A stretch of DNA of 64,000 nt, from assembly GCA_024364735.1 (NCBI GenBank), contig JAGFNQ010008806.1, forward strand, positions 124,001-188,000. The letters run 5' to 3'. The stretch is from Boesenbergia rotunda. Taxonomy: Eukaryota > Streptophyta > Magnoliopsida > Zingiberales > Zingiberaceae. Shown here piece by piece: positions 59,837 to 64,000 of the stretch. The translations under genes were made by a program, and so were the position numbers. Within the stretch, counting starts at the first letter, position 1. The number at the start of each line of letters is the position of its first letter. The notes below the pieces were generated by a model that was not told the DNA's origin, made no database searches, and saw nothing but the letters and a program-made list of their open reading frames with translations.

Positions 59837-60845
59837 TCACCAGACCATCACTCCCTGCTGTCTCTCAATCCCAGCCAAGGAGAGCTGCCGAGAACCTATC
59901 TCATCGTAGTCCTTAGACAGTTGATGAAACTGACCTCTAGTGACGTCAATGCCTCTAAATGCAAAGAATTCGGTCAAAATATGACCGAATGGCATGCAGA
60001 TCTTCCGATGAACCTCATGCGAGAAATGCACATTAGACGTGAATACATGACGGACGATGTCAATATCCAACATCCTCTCTAAAGCATACATCATCACTAG
60101 GTGAGGTAGCCGAATCTTAGACCTCCCCTTGGTGACAATGGGCAAAATGCAGTCTAGGACAACTTTATAAAGAATGTTGCTAACTGCAGTCATGCGCCTA
60201 GCTACAAAAATACGCTGCAGAAGAGGTTGAGGATTTTCGAAATAATGGCGGTGAATTTGGTCAATGGTCACATTAGACAATGTTAAAGGCTCAATAACAT
60301 TTGGGAAGCATGTAAATGGGTTTTCCGAAACCCAACACCCTAAGAATGATCCTAATAATGCAGGTGAAAAAGAGATGGTGACTCCCCCTACCATGGACTC
60401 ATATGTCATGCCATCCGTACTACTACATGCGAGATTGGCATAAAATTCCTTACAGAGGTCAACATTTACGTAATGTTGACAATACAGTGACTTCTCCAAT
60501 CCGTAATGAGTGATAATCTCAATGATATGAGGAGTAATCTCCTGAAAATATAACCGATTGAGATATCGACAACTCATTAAAATAAAGTCAACATGTTCAA
60601 ATCTCCGTCGGCACACCTCGGAATGGAACCGAGGTGCCGCAGGATCAACGGGAGGCTGTCGGAACGTTCCCTCACCAGCCCTTCGTTTTTGCCTAGGTCT
60701 AAAATGCAAACACCATATGCATGTACCAAGAATGACCCAATCAAGAAGAACAACAAGGTAAACATGCATAAAATAGAGAGTTAGTCATGAATCATGGATT
60801 AAATGGAAAAAAAATGAAGTAAGTAATTTGTTACCGTCTCTCCAT
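59837..60845 (-). CDS. Plant-transposon-domain protein inside element G, likely two exons
   Basis: Resembles the 'putative plant transposon protein' domain family (Transposase_32 type), found in many plant retroelements and of unknown function. The unbroken minus-strand frame is 59837-60769. A better model splices an 11-nt first exon (60835-60845, MER plus two bases; donor CG|GTAACA) to 60698, giving 290 aa starting MERRPRQKRRAGEGT. Landmarks: RFEHVDFILMSCRYLNRLYF, NVDLCKEFYANLA, GGVTISFSPALLGSFLG, RSKIRLPHLVMMYALE and HFSHEVHRKICMPFGHILTE. The GC-rich leader upstream (60860-61040) and CAGTCGACTG palindromes (61065-61215) look like its own 5' region. The frame is intact, unlike other element ORFs here. 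The start model is inference; a single-exon reading remains possible. Confidence 0.55.
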
Positions 60846-61064
60846 TTGTTGTATGATGGATGATGATCAAGCTTGACTCAAAAAGGTGCTTCTCTTGCCC
60901 TAGGTTCGGATCTGAGATGGAGGAAGGCTAGGGACATGGTTTTAAGGTCGTGGGAAGCCTTAGAGGAGCTGGAGAGATCAAAGGAGGGACGTGGCGACAA
61001 GGGGCGGCGTTGAAACCCTAGGTTCGGCCGCCCCGCGCGGGCTATTCTTTTAAAGATTCATTGC

Positions 61065-61215
61065 ATCAGTCGACTGATCAAAGTATTAGTCGACTGATGG
61101 AGTAAACAGAAAAATCAGTCAACTGATGGAGGATCAGTCGTCTGATGCATAGCATATCCTAGTTCCTGAACCGATCTGGACTAGTCGACTGCCCTCTGTA
61201 TCAGTCGACTGGTAT
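61065..61215. repeat. CAGTCGACTG cluster upstream of the element G ORF
   Basis: Five to six perfect or one-off copies within 150 bp, alternating with A/T-rich spacers. Confidence 0.85.
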
Positions 61216-61637
61216 CTTATATTTTCAACATTTCTGACCCAGATTCAGAAATACATAATTAATTTCACAGATCTCCAAAAATTTTCAAATTTTGTGTAGA
61301 TATTTGTGACACCCATGTCTACTTGGGAAAAATACGTTTAAAAATGAATCTATCACCAATCCCAAGATTGACACAAAACTCAAAACTATCTAAGTGATTT
61401 AATTTAACCATGACCTATAGTTCTAGTTTTGGCTTCCCTTTGATGTCTCTGCCCATATAATTTCACAATGCATCCCTAGCGTTGGTTTATATAATATCTA
61501 CACATTGAAACCCAATTTTCATGCAATATGGTTCTAGTGTCATATTTCCATGCATGAAACTCACTCTTGATGTGCCAAATTCCTAGAATTAAGACTCAAA
61601 TTTGTCTCCAAATCCTTTGGCACATTCCACAGTCCAT

Positions 61638-62478
61638 CTAGTCTTTCTGGAGAAATCCTCCTGAGATCCATTGACCATGGATCTCAACTTGACTCCTAGA
61701 GCTCTCCCTTGAGCCCTTAGCCTTAGTCATCTCCCTAGATGACTTACCTATAATGGCAAGGCCACACTGGTGTACCTCCGGTACTTCTTGTCCTACAAGT
61801 CTAACTTTTTTTACTTTGGACACCTTGTCCTTGATTAAATTCTTCTTTTTTTCTTTTAATGGCTTCCCCTTGCCATACTTGACTTTTCCCTTGCTATAGT
61901 CATATGACACCCTTGCATATGACTTCTCCATAGCATTTGAGAACTTAGATCGGTATCTTAGACCCGATCTATTATTATTGTTGGATTTTTGACTTCCCAA
62001 CTCCATACCTACACCCTTAGATTCAATAGTGAATCTATCTAGAGTTTTCTCTAACTTATCAAGCTTTGCCCTCAAAGCTTAATTTTCTCTCTCTAGGTTC
62101 TTAACCTTAGCATCAACATGTACACCTTGGACATTTCTAGATTTACCCATTTGTCTAGGCATGTGTCTCCCTTTCTTTGGATTAATACCTTGGTCGTTAG
62201 GCCTAAAAATTCTAGGTTTATCATGATATATAAATTCCTTAGGGTTTTGATATACAACATTAGCCCTATTTTTATTATGATATCTAAAACCAAAATTATG
62301 CATAGGTAAATAATTTTCATTATTTCTAATATGCATGGAGGCATTTGAAAAATACATAAAGTTAGGAATTACCTCCCTTACCCTTGTAGCTCCCCCTTAA
62401 TGTGAGCTTTTCCTCTTCTCCTTCTTCTCTCACTTCCTCAAATGCTCCAATTTCTTGAGTTCTGATTTCCTTGAGCAT
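61638..62478 (-). pseudogene. Copia-type gag fragment of element G
   Basis: The minus-strand frame 62079-62357 ends LEREN-stop and continues directly as the frame 61638-62075 (LRAKLDKLEKTLDRF). ELGSQKSNNNNRSGLRYRSK resembles the coiled segment plus 'GLGY' motif between Gag and protease of SIRE/Maximus-type copia elements. The frames are Lys/Asn-rich and broken by stops. No intact protease site or downstream pol is present. The upstream part is cut at 62479 by LTR F. Confidence 0.6.
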
Positions 62479-62574
62479 TGTTGATGCAGTCTGGCCCGAT
62501 TGTCGTTTTGGTATTGACACTGATTTAAGTTTGGTTGAGTTATTCGGATTAAGTCCTGGTCGGGGACTGGGCAC

Positions 62575-62955
62575 GAAACCCTGATGAGTGAAGCCAGGTC
62601 CCGGTGAGTGAAGCCTGGTGATGGAAATCCGGTGAGTGAAGCCGGGTCCTGGTGAGTGAAGCTAGGTTTGATTGAAATCCCGGTGAGTGAAGTCGGGTCC
62701 TGGTGAGTGAAGCCAGGTGTTTGGAAACCCCGGTGAGTGAAGCCGGGTCCTGGTGAGTGAAGCCAGGTAATTGAAATCCCGGTGAGTGAAGCCAGATCCT
62801 GGTGAGTGAAGCTAGGTAATTGAAATCCCGGTGAGTGAAGCCGGGTCCTAGCGAGTAAAGCTAGGTGATCGAAACCCTGGTGAGTGAAGCCAGGTCCTAG
62901 CGAGTGAAGCTAGGTTGAATGAAGTCCCGGTGAGTGAAGCTGGGCACGAAGTCTT
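62575..62955. repeat. GGTGAGTGAAGC tandem block in LTR F
   Basis: Around sixteen units, longer than the block in LTR E. Confidence 0.88.
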
Positions 62956-63079
62956 GGTCCGGGGGACTGAGCATTGCGTGTACTGGTCGGAGAGGGCACG
63001 TGAGCTCGTTCTCTGGGACCAGAATGAGTCAGAGAAGGCTAGGGAGGTTGTTCTCTGGACTTATGGCTGATTTGGTCAA

Positions 63080-63690
63080 AGTTGGATCGGTCTGAAGACC
63101 GATCAGGGAGTTGGCACGAACTCCTGTTGTGGATCGGTCTGGTGACCGATCCAGAGAAGTCTGATCATTCTGGTGAACGATCAGAGGGAGAGCCAAATGC
63201 TTCTGTTCGGCTCCTGATCGTTCTGGTGAACGATCAGGGAGAGAACAGAAGGATTATACTGAGTTTCTGATCGTTCTGGTGAACGATCAGAGAGGTTTCA
63301 GTTAGGTTCATAAGGTTTCTGTGAGGAACTTGATCGGTCAATCTGATCCATCAATTGTCGCAGAATTCCTCATCCTGACCGATCAGGATGGCTCCTGATC
63401 GGTCAGGGAGTGGCCTGATCGGTCACCAGACCGATCAGGGCACAACCTGATCAGTCAGGTGACCGATCAGGGCTTTGTGGCTGGTGGAATCTGGAGGAAA
63501 CCCAGCAAATTGAGGATCGGTCTGGTGACCGATCCCTGAGTTGTGATCGGTCAGTGTGACCAATCACAGATTTGTCCGCGATTCCAGTTTCTCACTGTGG
63601 GCCGATCAGACTGAAGCCTGATCGTTCAGGGCTTACCCTGATCAGTCTGGTGACCGATCAGGGTCCTCTCTGATCGGTCTGTGGACCGAT
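63080..63690. repeat. GATCGGTC hairpin array in LTR F
   Basis: More than ten units, including GATCGGTCTGGTGACCGATC (63132-63151) and GATCGTTCTGGTGAACGATC in the next 150 bp. Confidence 0.9.
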
Positions 63691-64000
63691 CAGTAGCTGA
63701 ACTTTAATTCAAATACGCTGTCAGACTTCTGATCGGGTTCTGATTTCCTTCTGAACACTACTGATATCTGCTCTGATCGTCTGATAATTGATTCTCTATT
63801 GATTTGCTGTGCTAAACAACTGCTAAGTGTGTAGGTAACTCAGGATTACTCAAGGAGAGTCAATCGAAGGTTTTCGCTACGGCAGGTTTGGCTGTTTTCC
63901 TTTCGCAGAATACAATGTCTTCTGTCTTCTGGCGAACGGCTGGGAAGCTGACCTGAGGCTCGACTGGAGGGAGTCCAGAAGAGGTCAGGGGTAGCTGGGC

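Larger units (their letters stand above)
57541..64000 (-). mobile_element. LTR retrotransposon G, incomplete at the window edge
   Basis: One LTR (57541-58598) followed on its right by a polypurine tract in minus-strand orientation, so the 5' LTR lies to the right, beyond the window. The interior holds a 290-aa plant-transposon-domain gene and a copia-type gag remnant and is interrupted at 62479 by LTR F. LTR ends and polypurine tract closely resemble element B. No reverse transcriptase is visible in the part present. Confidence 0.8.
62479..64000 (+). mobile_element. LTR F, third copy of the LTR D/E family, cut by the window end
   Basis: Starts TGTTGATGCAGTCTGGCCC inside the gag fragment of element G. 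The 5 bases before it are AGCAT, so AGCAT is the predicted duplication on the far side. Co-linear with LTR E, including the tandem block (62575-62955) and hairpin array (63080-63690). By comparison with E, roughly 0.5 kb is missing. It may be a solo LTR or the 5' LTR of a full element. Confidence 0.88.

Noticed and set aside
59837..60769. Host gene interpretation of the 310-aa frame
   Set aside because: Domain type and location between a retroelement polypurine tract and a gag fragment favour an element-borne gene.

Overview
This is a plant nuclear window. The evidence is three spliced genes with GT-AG introns and the dense nested LTR retrotransposons between them. GC-rich first exons followed by AT-rich introns suggest a monocot; a Zingiberales-type genome is only a guess. 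I found no bacterial or organellar genes, no tRNA or rRNA genes and no CRISPR array.

Host genes: (1) a prolyl 4-hydroxylase on the minus strand (CDS 1837-4829, 7 exons, 298 aa, intact). (2) A clathrin light chain on the plus strand (CDS 35180-38243, 3 exons, 320 aa, intact). (3) A TMEM33/Pom33-like multi-span membrane protein on the minus strand (39932-50767, 9 exons), with an apparent 1-bp deletion in exon 7. A GC-rich stretch at 57001-57371 ending in a good splice donor may be the first exon of a fourth gene cut off by a transposon.

Mobile DNA, left to right: a Ty1/copia element A (6573-20628, target duplication GTGGA) carries a nested element B (9273-16501, duplication AAAGT) inside its reverse transcriptase. 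A solo LTR follows (21061-22906, duplication GCTAC). Then comes a 10.3-kb Ty3/gypsy-type element C (24228-34485), with gag and protease on the minus strand and an antisense ORF, but no visible reverse transcriptase. The antisense ORF is itself split by a solo LTR (26851-28550, duplication GAAGT). Element C sits between two diverged direct copies of an AT-rich segment. A Harbinger-like MITE lies in an intron of the TMEM33-like gene.

From 51370 to 56723 there is a fold-back sequence with two 618-nt arms. Its right arm is cut twice by solo LTRs of one family in opposite orientations (52284-54324, duplication GAGGA; 54442-56444, duplication GTTAT). The window ends in element G (from 57541), which carries a plant-transposon-domain ORF and a gag remnant and is interrupted by a third copy of that LTR family (from 62479).

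The most unusual signal is that these LTRs carry arrays of short palindromes. One family has GATCGGTC-loop-GACCGATC hairpins with paired base changes in the two arms. Two other LTR types carry the perfect palindrome CAGTCGACTG. Nearly all element boundaries were fixed by exact target-site duplications read directly from the sequence.
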